A stretch of DNA of 25,799 nucleotides from JAWLBW01 sp041687475 (GCA_041687475.1 JAWLBW010000023.1:1-25799), one strand, 5' to 3'. Positions 1 to 6,862 are shown, numbered from the stretch's first letter. Numbers and translations: made by a program. The notes: generated by a model not told the origin, from the sequence alone.

Positions 1-1591
1 TGAGCAGCGAGCGGCCCTGGTCCTGATTTTCGTTGAGCTTGCTCTGGGCTTCCTGCAGCGCGCGTTCGGCTTCGGGCAGCGTGCCGTACTTCAGCTTGGC
101 CGCCTTGTCGAAGTCCGAGGCGCGCTCGGCCGCGGCCATGTCGTTACGAATCTGCTCGAGCTTTTCCTTGGTCGCGCGAATGGTCTGAATCAGCTCCTTC
201 TCGCGATCCCAGCGGGCGCGCAGGCCGTTCGACTCTTCCTTGAGCTCGGCCATTTCCTTTTCGATCTTTGCCAGCCGCTCCTGCGAAGCCGGGTCCGATT
301 CCTTCTTCAGCGCCTGCCGCTCGATCTCGAGCTGGGTCGTGCGCCGGTCGATTTCGTCTAGTTCGGTCGGCTTCGAGTCGATTTCAATGCGCAGGCGGCT
401 GGCCGCTTCGTCGACCAGATCAATGGCCTTGTCGGGCAGGAAACGGTCGGTAATGTAGCGGTTCGACAAAGTCGCCGCCGACACGATGGCCGCGTCGGTA
501 ATGCGCACGCCGTGGTGCACTTCGTAGCGTTCCTTGAGTCCGCGCAGAATGGAGATCGTGTCTTCGACGGTCGGCTCCTGTACCAGCACCGGCTGGAAAC
601 GGCGCTCGAGCGCGGCGTCCTTCTCGATATGCTTACGGTACTCATCGAGCGTTGTGGCGCCGATCATGTGCAGTTCGCCGCGCGCCAGGGCCGGCTTGAG
701 CATGTTCGAGGCATCCATGGCGCCTTCGGCCGCGCCGGCCCCGACCAGGGTGTGAAGCTCGTCGATGAAAACGACGATTTCGCCTTCCGAACCGGTAATT
801 TCCTTCAACACGGCTTTCAGGCGGTCTTCGAATTCGCCCCGATACTTGGCGCCGGCCACCATCGAGCCCAGGTCGAGTGAAAGAATGCGCTTGTCGCGCA
901 GACCGTCGGGCACGTCACCGTCAATGATGCGGCGGGCGAGCCCTTCGACGATGGCCGTCTTACCGACACCCGGCTCGCCGATGAGCACCGGGTTGTTCTT
1001 CGTGCGCCGCGAGAGTACTTGAATGATACGACGGATTTCTTCGTCGCGGCCGATGACCGGATCGAGCTTGCCCTGCCGGGCCGCTTCGGTCAGATCCTTG
1101 GCGTAGCGTTCGAGCGCCTGGTACTTGTCTTCGGGGTTCTGATCGGTAACGCGTTGGTTGCCGCGCACCGTGCGCAGCACCTGCATGAGCCGATTGCGTT
1201 CGAGTCCGAAAGCCTTGAAAATACGGCCCGATTCTCCCCCCGCGTCGAGGGCGGCAAGCAGCAGATGCTCGGTACTGACGTATTCGTCCTTGAGTCCTTT
1301 GGCTTCGTCTTCGGCCTTGGTTACGAGCCGCCCGAGCCGCCCGGCCAGATTCGGCTGCGCGCCGCCCTGCACCTTCGGCAGCTTGTCGAGCGCATCGTTG
1401 AACTGCGACAGCAGGGTGTCGACATCGAGCCCCGCCTTCTGCATGAGCGGACGCGTAAGCCCCTCGGAGTCGTTGAACAGGGCCACCAGCAGGTGCTCGA
1501 CATCGACTTCCGGGTTTCCGTTCCGGGTCGCGAGTCCTACGGCGTCCTGTACGGCCTGCTGCGCTTTTACGGTAAATTTGTCCAGTCGCAT
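1..1591 (-). CDS. clpB: ATP-dependent disaggregase ClpB, 5' part of gene
   Basis: ClpB is a cytoplasmic AAA+ hexamer that, with DnaK, pulls polypeptides out of heat-induced aggregates. The first 530 codons are present and the gene runs off the left edge; the family is usually about 860 residues. Reading in from the ATG, the N-terminal Clp repeats (about residues 1-145) are followed by the first AAA+ module with Walker A GEPGVGKTAI and Walker B VVFIDELHTLVGAG. The start of the coiled-coil middle domain is also present; its many Glu/Arg/Leu residues lie at the window edge. The ATG at 1591 is preceded by AGGAGA at good spacing. A plausible promoter lies 70-100 bp upstream. The second ATPase domain lies outside the window. 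Confidence 0.97.
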   Translation of the reverse strand, partial: MRLDKFTVKAQQAVQDAVGLATRNGNPEVDVEHLLVALFNDSEGLTRPLMQKAGLDVDTLLSQFNDALDKLPKVQGGAQPNLAGRLGRLVTKAEDEAKGLKDEYVSTEHLLLAALDAGGESGRIFKAFGLERNRLMQVLRTVRGNQRVTDQNPEDKYQALERYAKDLTEAARQGKLDPVIGRDEEIRRIIQVLSRRTKNNPVLIGEPGVGKTAIVEGLARRIIDGDVPDGLRDKRILSLDLGSMVAGAKYRGEFEDRLKAVLKEITGSEGEIVVFIDELHTLVGAGAAEGAMDASNMLKPALARGELHMIGATTLDEYRKHIEKDAALERRFQPVLVQEPTVEDTISILRGLKERYEVHHGVRITDAAIVSAATLSNRYITDRFLPDKAIDLVDEAASRLRIEIDSKPTELDEIDRRTTQLEIERQALKKESDPASQERLAKIEKEMAELKEESNGLRARWDREKELIQTIRATKEKLEQIRNDMAAAERASDFDKAAKLKYGTLPEAERALQEAQSKLNENQDQGRSLL

Positions 1592-1662
1592 CTTGCGAAT
1601 CTCCTCTTGGAAATGTCCAGTCGGAAGCAACCAACATGCTTCGCTGCATTCCCTTTGACCTG

Positions 1663-1690
1663 AATATAAGACCTGCGGCGCGGAATGCAA
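1663..1690 (-). promoter_or_regulatory. Candidate clpB promoter
   Basis: On the minus strand TTGCAT (1685-1690) is followed after 16 bp by TATATT (1663-1668), a close match to the housekeeping -35/-10 pattern. The predicted transcript would have a leader of about 65 nt before the clpB ATG at 1591. The -10 hexamer is the same as that of the hsp20 promoter at 9870-9897. I see no CIRCE-type inverted repeat here. Confidence 0.45.
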
Positions 1691-1706
1691 GGGCGAACGG
1701 GAATCA

Positions 1707-1734
1707 CAGATGGCAGGTTTCAGACGGCAGACCA
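1707..1734. repeat. Heptamer array, CAGAYGG type
   Basis: Four units in exact 7-nt register: CAGATGG, CAGGTTT, CAGACGG, CAGACCA. A related copy in inverted orientation lies at 7291-7320. A further partial unit (CAGATGG) occurs near 1773. Confidence 0.6.
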
Positions 1735-1873
1735 AGGAGACCACGGTCTTACGGTATACCGAACTGATAGCAGATGGCATATTCCAGTCACGCCTGGTAG
1801 GCACCCGTAAATAATATCCCCCTGGCACCCCATTGGGTCGGCCCAGTACCCGATTCCCAAGCACCCGTCTTGT

Positions 1874-1887
1874 GGATTAAGGATTGT
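1874..1887. repeat. Short AATCCNT-type heptamer repeat
   Basis: Two units, GGATTAA and GGATTGT. On the minus strand this reads CAATCCTTAATCC, matching 12 of 13 bases of the longer array at 7241-7253. Confidence 0.45.
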
Positions 1888-1913
1888 GTGTGGATTTTCG
1901 TCGCAGGCGTTCC

Positions 1914-1946
1914 CTCTGCGATCTGCGATCTGGGATCTGCGATCGG
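1914..1946. repeat. Heptamer array A1, GATCSCA type
   Basis: About 4.5 units of 7 bp (ATCTGCG, with one ATCTGGG). Read on the minus strand, positions 1944-1917 give the unit order GATCGCA, GATCCCA, GATCGCA, GATCGCA. This is identical over 28 bp to array A2 at 4100-4127 on the plus strand, so the two are perfect inverted copies flanking the SCP2-like and UbiB genes. Confidence 0.85.
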
Positions 1947-1969
1947 CCGCCGGCCCCCCTACCGATCGG

Positions 1970-1998
1970 TTGGCCCACCCAAGCGTTCGTGATAGCAT
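1970..1998 (+). promoter_or_regulatory. Weak candidate promoter for the SCP2-like gene
   Basis: TTGGCC (1970-1975), a 17-bp spacer and TAGCAT (1993-1998) lie just upstream of the ATG at 2022. The -35 hexamer is the same as in the candidate promoter at 14072-14100. The -10 match is only partial, so this is tentative. Confidence 0.3.
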
Positions 1999-2021
1999 GT
2001 TTGTTTTCCCGGAGAACGAGC

Positions 2022-2612
2022 ATGTCGATTCGCGTACCTTCCAACCCCGACGCCTTCTTTCTCGAATTCGTGCCTGAAATGTTCCAGCGCGGCACCGAAC
2101 GCAACAAGGTTCCGGCCGTGCCCTATTCGCTGTCGGTGCACCTCGACGATGACGGAACATATGCTTACCGGTTCGACGGCACGACGCTCACCTCCGTGGG
2201 CGGCGACGAGGCATTCGAGGGCGACGTACGCGTATTTCTCTCGCTTGACGACTTCAAGGAGCTGGCCCGCTTCGCCCGCAGCCAGGCCACCGACGAAGTA
2301 CCCGAGGCGCCGCCCATTCCGGCCACCTTTCAGTTTCCCCCGCTGGAAACCCTGAAGGGTTCACTGAAGTTCCTGCTCGACGATCTGGGCGACAAGCGCA
2401 CGGTCGAAGTCTACATCGGCGATGTGCCGCGCGGCACCGCCCCCAAGGCCACCATTCACACCACGCTCGACTTCGTGGCAAGCCTGCAGGGCCAGACCAT
2501 CGCGGTCGACCAGCTGCTGCGCGCCAGCGGCGTTCGTATCGAAGGCGACTTCGGCTACGTGCTTCGCCTTGCCAACGCAGCCACCGGAAAAACACGCCGC
2601 CGCGAACGTTAA
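2022..2612 (+). CDS. SCP2-like lipid-binding-fold protein
   Basis: The product is 196 residues, soluble, with no signal peptide or membrane segment. The C-terminal third (about residues 140-190) has the ending typical of SCP2 sterol-carrier domains: an ATIHTTLDFVASL strand-helix, a helix, then IRIEGD-like VRIEGDFGYVLRLANA. This parallels the SCP2 protein at 5976-6296. The N-terminal half contains a second, weaker SCP2-like pattern (a Y-x-FDG strand and DVRVFLSLDDFKELARF), so the protein may be a double or rearranged SCP2 unit. The ATG at 2022 follows GGAG by 7 nt, whereas the longer in-frame extension reads through repeat DNA and is rejected. The UbiB/ABC1 kinase follows 134 bp downstream. 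UbiJ, the partner of UbiB in ubiquinone synthesis, also carries an SCP2 domain. A role in presenting a lipid substrate is inference. Confidence 0.6.
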   Translation: MSIRVPSNPDAFFLEFVPEMFQRGTERNKVPAVPYSLSVHLDDDGTYAYRFDGTTLTSVGGDEAFEGDVRVFLSLDDFKELARFARSQATDEVPEAPPIPATFQFPPLETLKGSLKFLLDDLGDKRTVEVYIGDVPRGTAPKATIHTTLDFVASLQGQTIAVDQLLRASGVRIEGDFGYVLRLANAATGKTRRRER

Positions 2613-2746
2613 GTCGGCATACCCGGCATTCCCCTACCCTGCAGCGCCCCGTCTCGATGACGCGCCCGCAGGCCGGGAGTCTTCTGTTCGCGGAAAATGC
2701 CGCATTGTGTTAAAAGGATCGCGCCACTGAATCGGTACATCGGATT

Positions 2747-4090
2747 ATGAATAATCGCTTCCTTCGTACGGCATACGCCGTAACCCAAATTGCGCTCGTA
2801 CTCGTGTCCTACCTCTGGTACCGCCTGATAACCTACCGCTTCATCGGTAAAGGCAAACGCCGAGAAGCGCTTGACCGCGTGCACGAGCGCCAGGCGAAGC
2901 GACTCTTCATTACCTTTTCGCGATTGCGCGGCGCCTACATCAAACTGGCGCAGTTTCTCTCGACGCAGGCGATTCTTCCCCCGCCCTACCTCATCGAATT
3001 CGCCAAGATGCAGGATCAGGTCGCGCCGGTTCCCTTTTCCGCTTTTGAAACCCGTCTGGTGGCCGAACTCGGCCCCGACTGGCGCAAGCACTTCAACTCA
3101 GTGTCGGAGCAGCCGCTTGCCTCGGCCTCGATCGCCCAGGTACACCGCGCCGAGCTGACCGACGGGCGCCAGGTAGTGCTCAAGGTGCAGTATCCGGGGC
3201 TTGAGACCTTCTTCACCAAGGATCTCCAGCTCATCAGCAGCATGCTGCCCTGGTATATCAAGGCCATTCAGCTGACCTACCCCGAACTGCGCTCGGGCAT
3301 TGACCACAACGCCATGATTCGCGAGCTGTTCGGTTACATCGAACGCGAACTCGATTACGAGAACGAACTCGTTTACCAGAAGAAAATGGCCGGGCACTTC
3401 GCCGAGTGGAAGAGCGTCATCGTGCCGACTCCGGTCGAGGAACTCTGCACCCGCCACCTGCTCTGCATGGACTATATCGAGGGCAAGCGCATTCTCGAAT
3501 GGTTCGACGGCGCCCCGCAGGAAGACCGCGACATGGTCTTCGAAACCTTCGTCGACTTCGCCCTCTACACCTGGGTGGTCAAGGGCACCTTCCAGTCCGA
3601 CAGCCATCCGGGCAACTTCCTCATCACCCCCGACGAGAAACTGGTGCTGCTCGACTTCGGCTGTATCAAGGAATTGAAGCCTGAGTTTCGCCGGGGCGTG
3701 CTCAAGGTGGTGCAGTCGTATCTCAATCGCGACCCGCGAGGGGCGGCCGAGGTGCTGCAGGAGCTAGGCTTCCGCACGCAGGTGGGAACGACCGAGTCGT
3801 TGCAGAAATGGGTGGAATACGGCTATGCCCTCACCGACATGATTCTCGAGCACTTCAAGCACGGCCATGACCTGGTCGCGCACATGAACAAGAATCTGGC
3901 CGATCTGTCGAAGCAATTCATCGCCATCAACAGCGAGCATCGCATCGCCCACGTGCCCGAAGAGTACATGCTGCTGGGCCGTGCGCTCGCCACGCCCCCC
4001 ATTCCCCTCGACAAATACAAGCCGCAGGTCGACGTCATTCCGCTGGCGCTCGAGCACCTCGCCGCAGCCGACGAAGAACTGAACAGCTGA
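2747..4090 (+). CDS. UbiB/ABC1 (AarF) family atypical kinase
   Basis: Members of this family are atypical kinases or ATPases linked to isoprenoid lipid and quinone synthesis (UbiB, Coq8). Visible features of the 447-residue protein: a hydrophobic N-terminal stretch (about 10-30) that may tether it to the membrane, an Ala-rich loop with ASIAQVH near residue 130, the ATP-binding Lys146 in VVLKVQYPG, ERELDYENE, catalytic D285-x-HPGN (to Asn290) and metal-binding DFG from Asp303. The family's KxGQ motif reads KLAQ (residues 66-69), with Ala in place of Gly. The family is usually 450-560 residues, so this is a short member. No clear Shine-Dalgarno precedes the ATG. A heptamer array begins 9 nt after the stop codon. 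I give no gene symbol because no other quinone genes are nearby. Confidence 0.88.
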   Translation: MNNRFLRTAYAVTQIALVLVSYLWYRLITYRFIGKGKRREALDRVHERQAKRLFITFSRLRGAYIKLAQFLSTQAILPPPYLIEFAKMQDQVAPVPFSAFETRLVAELGPDWRKHFNSVSEQPLASASIAQVHRAELTDGRQVVLKVQYPGLETFFTKDLQLISSMLPWYIKAIQLTYPELRSGIDHNAMIRELFGYIERELDYENELVYQKKMAGHFAEWKSVIVPTPVEELCTRHLLCMDYIEGKRILEWFDGAPQEDRDMVFETFVDFALYTWVVKGTFQSDSHPGNFLITPDEKLVLLDFGCIKELKPEFRRGVLKVVQSYLNRDPRGAAEVLQELGFRTQVGTTESLQKWVEYGYALTDMILEHFKHGHDLVAHMNKNLADLSKQFIAINSEHRIAHVPEEYMLLGRALATPPIPLDKYKPQVDVIPLALEHLAAADEELNS

Positions 4091-4099
4091 GCCCTTTGG

Positions 4100-4127
4100 G
4101 ATCGCAGATCCCAGATCGCAGATCGCA
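4100..4127. repeat. Heptamer array A2, GATCSCA type
   Basis: Four exact 7-bp units: GATCGCA, GATCCCA, GATCGCA, GATCGCA. The array starts 9 nt after the UbiB stop codon. It is a perfect inverted copy of 1917-1944 and an imperfect inverted partner of 4246-4280. Confidence 0.9.
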
Positions 4128-4245
4128 AAGGACCGCTACACGGCGCAGACGGTATCCTTCCGCTTCGTGCTCGATGCATTTATTTCCGGAGGGAAGAACC
4201 AGGTCGACGGAGTACACGCAAGTCCGAATCCCCGTCCCCTCTTTC

Positions 4246-4280
4246 TGGAATCTGGGATCTGGGATCTGCGATCTGCGATC
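4246..4280. repeat. Heptamer array A3, GATCSCA type, inverted
   Basis: Five 7-bp units on the plus strand: TGGAATC, TGGGATC twice, TGCGATC twice. It ends 1 nt from the stop codon of the receiver gene. Relative to its own upstream gene it has the same polarity as A2 has relative to UbiB. The 118 bp between A2 and A3 hold no recognisable feature. Confidence 0.88.
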
Positions 4281-4281
4281 T

Positions 4282-4665
4282 TCAGATGGGTTCTTCGATC
4301 TCGTCGATGAGAATCTGAATCTTGTTCAGCAGGTCTTCGGTGTCGATGGGCTTGGTCACGTAGGCGTCGCAGCCGCTGGCGAAACAGCGCTGCAGCTCGC
4401 GCTCGTCGTCGCGGGCGGTGACCATGACGACCGAGGTGTGCGAAAGCTCGGGGCGAGCCTTGATGAACTTGCAGATGGTGTCGCCGTTCATGCCGGGCAG
4501 CATGAGGTCGAGCAGCACGATGTCGGGCTTTTCCTGCGTAATGAGCTTCAGCGCCTCGGTGCCGTGCTCGGAGGTAAGGATCTGGACATCGAGGGGCGCG
4601 AGAATTTCCTTCTCCTGCTCCACAATTGCCCGAACATCGTCGACGATCAGAATTTTGGGTTTCAT
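4282..4665 (-). CDS. CheY-like single-domain response regulator
   Basis: This is a 127-residue stand-alone receiver domain with no output domain. The conserved residues are present: acidic pair Asp9/Asp10 in ILIVDD, phosphoacceptor Asp53 in IVLLDLMLPGMNG, Thr83 in VMVTARDD and Lys105 in YVTKPID. Such proteins are phosphorylated by a histidine kinase and act through protein contacts. No kinase is in the window, so the partner is unknown. It follows the racemase-like gene with a 59-nt gap but has its own candidate promoter, whose -10 box ends 10 nt before the ATG, and there is no convincing Shine-Dalgarno. A longer ORF to 4794 overlaps the preceding gene and is rejected. Confidence 0.92.
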   Translation of the reverse strand: MKPKILIVDDVRAIVEQEKEILAPLDVQILTSEHGTEALKLITQEKPDIVLLDLMLPGMNGDTICKFIKARPELSHTSVVMVTARDDERELQRCFASGCDAYVTKPIDTEDLLNKIQILIDEIEEPI

Positions 4666-4675
4666 GACGCCTACA

Positions 4676-4709
4676 ATTTTATCCAAATGCAGGCGCATGT
4701 GCAATGCGC
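4676..4709 (-). promoter_or_regulatory. Candidate near-leaderless promoter with inverted repeat
   Basis: On the minus strand TTGCAC (4699-4704), a 17-bp spacer and TAAAAT (4676-4681) sit immediately before the receiver ATG at 4665, so the transcript would start within a few nucleotides of the start codon. The inverted repeat GCGCAT-5-ATGCGC (4693-4709) overlaps the -35 box and could be an operator. Confidence 0.5.
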
Positions 4710-4724
4710 CAATCTTCCTGGGGG

Positions 4725-5903
4725 CTAGGCAATAGCCCCTTTCTCTCGCAGCGCGGCGATGTCTTCTTCGGTGTACCCCGTGGCCTTCAGGCATTCGTCG
4801 GTGTGTTCGCCCAGGCCCGGAGGCAGGCTGCGTGCTTCAGCGGGTTCTTCGCCCAGAAAGCGCACCGGTGTGCGAACCTGCAGCATTTCTCCCTCGGTCG
4901 GGTGTTGCACGCGATAGAAGTTGCCGCGCGCCTGGTGCAGGGGGTGGCTTTCAAGCTCGTCGAAATTGAGCACGGGCTCGCCGCAGAAGTCATTGGCGGC
5001 CGACAGCTCCGACCACTCGGCCAGGGTGCGTTCCTTGAAAAGGGCGACCACCTCGGCGTAGGGCGTACCTTCGCCTTCACCCCGATCGAAAGCCTTGTCG
5101 GCCAGGTCGGGCCGCCCGACGGCCTGACAGAAGTTCAGCCAGAACTTCGGCTCGAGAGCGCCCAGACTCATCCACCTTCCGTCCCTGGTTTCGTAAACGT
5201 TGTAGCAGGGGTAGGCGCCGTTCAGGGTCATGTCGGCCGGTCCGGGCACCTGTTTGTCGGCAAACCAGGCGCCCAGATGCATGGTAATGAAGGCCAGCAC
5301 GCCGTCGGTCATGGAAATGTCGACGAACTTGCCGGCGCCCGTCTGCTGCCGCTGCAGCAGGGCCGCGAGAATGCCCACCGCCGCCGACAGCGCGCCGCCG
5401 CCTACGTCGGCAATCTGGCCGCCGGGCAGGGCAAGCCGACCGGGCACGCCGGTAATGCTCTCGAAGCCGGCCAGCGAAAGGTAGTTGAGGTCGTGGCCGG
5501 CCTTGTCGCGATAGGGTCCGTTCTGCCCGTACCCCGAAATGGCGCAGTATACCAGGCGCGGATTGATTTCACGCAGCACATCCCAGCCGATGCCCAGTTT
5601 ATCCATGACCCCGGGGCGAAAGCTCTCGAGCACCACGTCGGCGTCTTCGACCAGGCGCTTGAACACGGCGGCGCCTTCGGGATTCTTCAGGTCGAGCCGG
5701 ATCGAGCGCTTGTTGCGGTTGAGCGCCAGAAACAAGGCCGACTGGTTGTTCTGATAGGGAGGGCTCCAGCGAATGTAGTCGCCCTGCTTCGTATCTTCGA
5801 CCTTGACGACGTCGGCGCCCAGATCGGCCAGCAGCAGTGAGCAGTACGGACCGGGCAGCAGCCGGCTCAGGTCAAGAACGCGAATACCTTCGAGTGGACG
5901 CAT
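4725..5903 (-). CDS. CaiB/BaiF family CoA enzyme, alpha-methylacyl-CoA racemase-like
   Basis: Class III CoA-transferase fold, 392 residues. Among its subfamilies it most resembles alpha-methylacyl-CoA racemases, which interconvert 2R and 2S methyl-branched acyl-CoAs so that they can enter beta-oxidation. The catalytic triad pattern of that group is visible: His137 in KAGHDLNYLSLAG, Asp166 in IADVGGGALSA and Glu in LGALEPKFW. The N-terminal MRPLEGIRVLDLSRLLPGP and ADLGADVVKVED are the usual family motifs. The ATG at 5903 follows GGAGGG by 8 nt; the 18-residue extension upstream runs into a terminator. The SCP2 gene precedes it, with a strong terminator ending 20 nt before this start codon. Another CoA-transferase substrate cannot be excluded. 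Confidence 0.9.
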   Translation of the reverse strand: MRPLEGIRVLDLSRLLPGPYCSLLLADLGADVVKVEDTKQGDYIRWSPPYQNNQSALFLALNRNKRSIRLDLKNPEGAAVFKRLVEDADVVLESFRPGVMDKLGIGWDVLREINPRLVYCAISGYGQNGPYRDKAGHDLNYLSLAGFESITGVPGRLALPGGQIADVGGGALSAAVGILAALLQRQQTGAGKFVDISMTDGVLAFITMHLGAWFADKQVPGPADMTLNGAYPCYNVYETRDGRWMSLGALEPKFWLNFCQAVGRPDLADKAFDRGEGEGTPYAEVVALFKERTLAEWSELSAANDFCGEPVLNFDELESHPLHQARGNFYRVQHPTEGEMLQVRTPVRFLGEEPAEARSLPPGLGEHTDECLKATGYTEEDIAALREKGAIA

Positions 5904-5923
5904 GGCAAGAACCCTCCAGACAG

Positions 5924-5955
5924 AAAAAAGGCCCGGAAAGCATGCCTTCCGGGCC
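5924..5955 (-). terminator. Rho-independent terminator after the SCP2 gene
   Basis: The perfect 9-bp stem GGCCCGGAA/TTCCGGGCC with an 8-nt loop is followed on the minus strand by six T. It lies 20 nt after the SCP2 stop codon. It ends 20 nt before the next start codon, so it sits inside what would otherwise be an operon. Confidence 0.88.
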
Positions 5956-5975
5956 ACAAATCAGGCAGAAATCAA

Positions 5976-6296
5976 TCAGCCGCCGAGCACGTTGCCGAGC
6001 TTCATGGCCAGGCCCATGTCGCCCTGAACCTTGAGCTTGCCGCTCATGAAGGCCATCTGCGGATTCAGCTTGCCGCTGACGATGTTGACGAAATCTTCGT
6101 CGGCAACGGTGATGGTGCACTGCGCGTCGCCTTCACCTTCCATGACCTGCGAATTTTCGCCCAGCTGAACGCGCCATACGCCGCCGTTGTCGCCGGTTAC
6201 GTTGAACTTGTAGGTGGCGTTCATGGACTTGACCTTGTCCGCGTTCTTTTCGATGTTCGCGGGAATCTCTTTCTCGAAGATCTCCTTGGGCGTCAT
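5976..6296 (-). CDS. SCP2 sterol-carrier domain protein
   Basis: The product is a 106-residue single-domain protein of the SCP2 fold, which binds fatty acyl chains, fatty acyl-CoAs or sterols in a hydrophobic tunnel. The order is typical: short helix (TPKEIFEKEIPANIEKN), beta-sheet (ATYKFNV, GVWRVQLG), CTITVADEDFVNIVSGKLNPQ and C-terminal MSGKLKVQGDMGLAMKLGNVL. Start choice: AAGGAG lies 9 nt before the ATG at 6296 but directly abuts the ATG at 6305, so 6296 is preferred. The gene is upstream of the racemase-like enzyme, suggesting lipid or acyl-CoA delivery to that enzyme; this is inference. A palindrome lies in its probable promoter. Confidence 0.93.
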   Translation of the reverse strand: MTPKEIFEKEIPANIEKNADKVKSMNATYKFNVTGDNGGVWRVQLGENSQVMEGEGDAQCTITVADEDFVNIVSGKLNPQMAFMSGKLKVQGDMGLAMKLGNVLGG

Positions 6297-6373
6297 GAGG
6301 CTCATCTCCTTACGGCGGGGAAAGCAAAAAAGCTCCCCTGGGGTTAACCAGTGGCTATCGGCCGGGATGACCG

Positions 6374-6401
6374 GGAATCCACTGAATGATGATTCAGTCA
6401 A
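6374..6401 (-). promoter_or_regulatory. Candidate promoter with TetR-like operator palindrome
   Basis: The inverted repeat ACTGAAT-GATG-ATTCAGT (6381-6398, 7-bp perfect arms) overlaps the -35 hexamer TTGACT (6396-6401) and fills most of the spacer to a weak -10 (GATTCC, 6374-6379) of the minus-strand SCP2 gene. TGAAT-n4-ATTCA palindromes resemble sites of TetR-type regulators of fatty acid genes. No such regulator is encoded in the window. Confidence 0.5.
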
Positions 6402-6532
6402 CGAAACTCTACCACGCCGAATCGAAGACTGTCAAGGCGGAAAGTACACCGTCTGGCCCCTCACAGCCTGGCCGCGCCACACCAGGCAGATTTCTTGCTA
6501 TTTTGGAAAGAGAGAAAAGCCCAGGGGGAGGA

Positions 6533-6862
6533 ATGCTTCGTCGGTTGCCATGGGAACGGCTGTTAGAAATAGGCCTGCTGACTACCGCCATGCTGCTGTT
6601 CATGACGGCCGTGGCGCCCGCCGACCGACCGGCAACCGACCTGCGGGTGCGCCTGCAGCAGGCCGTTCTCATCGACCGTCTGGTCGGCATCGGCTTTGAA
6701 CGGGTTGCGGCCCGCCAAGCCGTCGAAGCACTTCCGGCCGAACGCCTGGCCGAACTGGCCGGCACCGTCGGCACCTCCCGCCCTGCTCCTCTCATCATGA
6801 GCATCACCGCCGTTCTTTCGTTTCTAACCGTTTTTCTGCTTATTGTGGTGATACGCCAATGA
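6533..6862 (+). CDS. Small membrane protein, PA2779/DUF6627-like (first of pair)
   Basis: 109 residues with an N-terminal hydrophobic segment (about 12-25), a soluble helical middle and a C-terminal membrane segment (about 87-107). The middle (LVGIGFERVAARQAVEALPAERLAELAGTV) resembles the region of PA2779-type proteins in which a helix is followed by RV-x-AL-x-x-E-x-x-x-LA. The ATG at 6533 follows GGGGAGG closely. Its stop overlaps the next gene's start (ATGA). The function of the family is unknown. Confidence is high that this is a gene and moderate for the family. Confidence 0.65.
   Translation: MLRRLPWERLLEIGLLTTAMLLFMTAVAPADRPATDLRVRLQQAVLIDRLVGIGFERVAARQAVEALPAERLAELAGTVGTSRPAPLIMSITAVLSFLTVFLLIVVIRQ

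Larger units (their letters stand above)
1592..2021. other. 430-bp divergent spacer between clpB and the SCP2-like gene
   Basis: No coding region is supported here. It holds the clpB promoter (1663-1690), three heptamer arrays of different sequence (1707-1734, 1874-1887, 1914-1946) and a weak forward promoter candidate (1970-1998). Between 1740 and 1870 I see only unique sequence of no recognisable type. Apparent ORFs crossing the arrays are low-complexity shadows. Confidence 0.6.

Noticed and set aside
1740..1870. Small gene or RNA between clpB and the SCP2-like gene
   Set aside because: No start with ribosome binding site, no promoter-terminator pair and no recognisable fold were seen.
4704..5840. 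378-codon plus-strand ORF
   Set aside because: It is antisense to the racemase-like gene, with no motif of its own.
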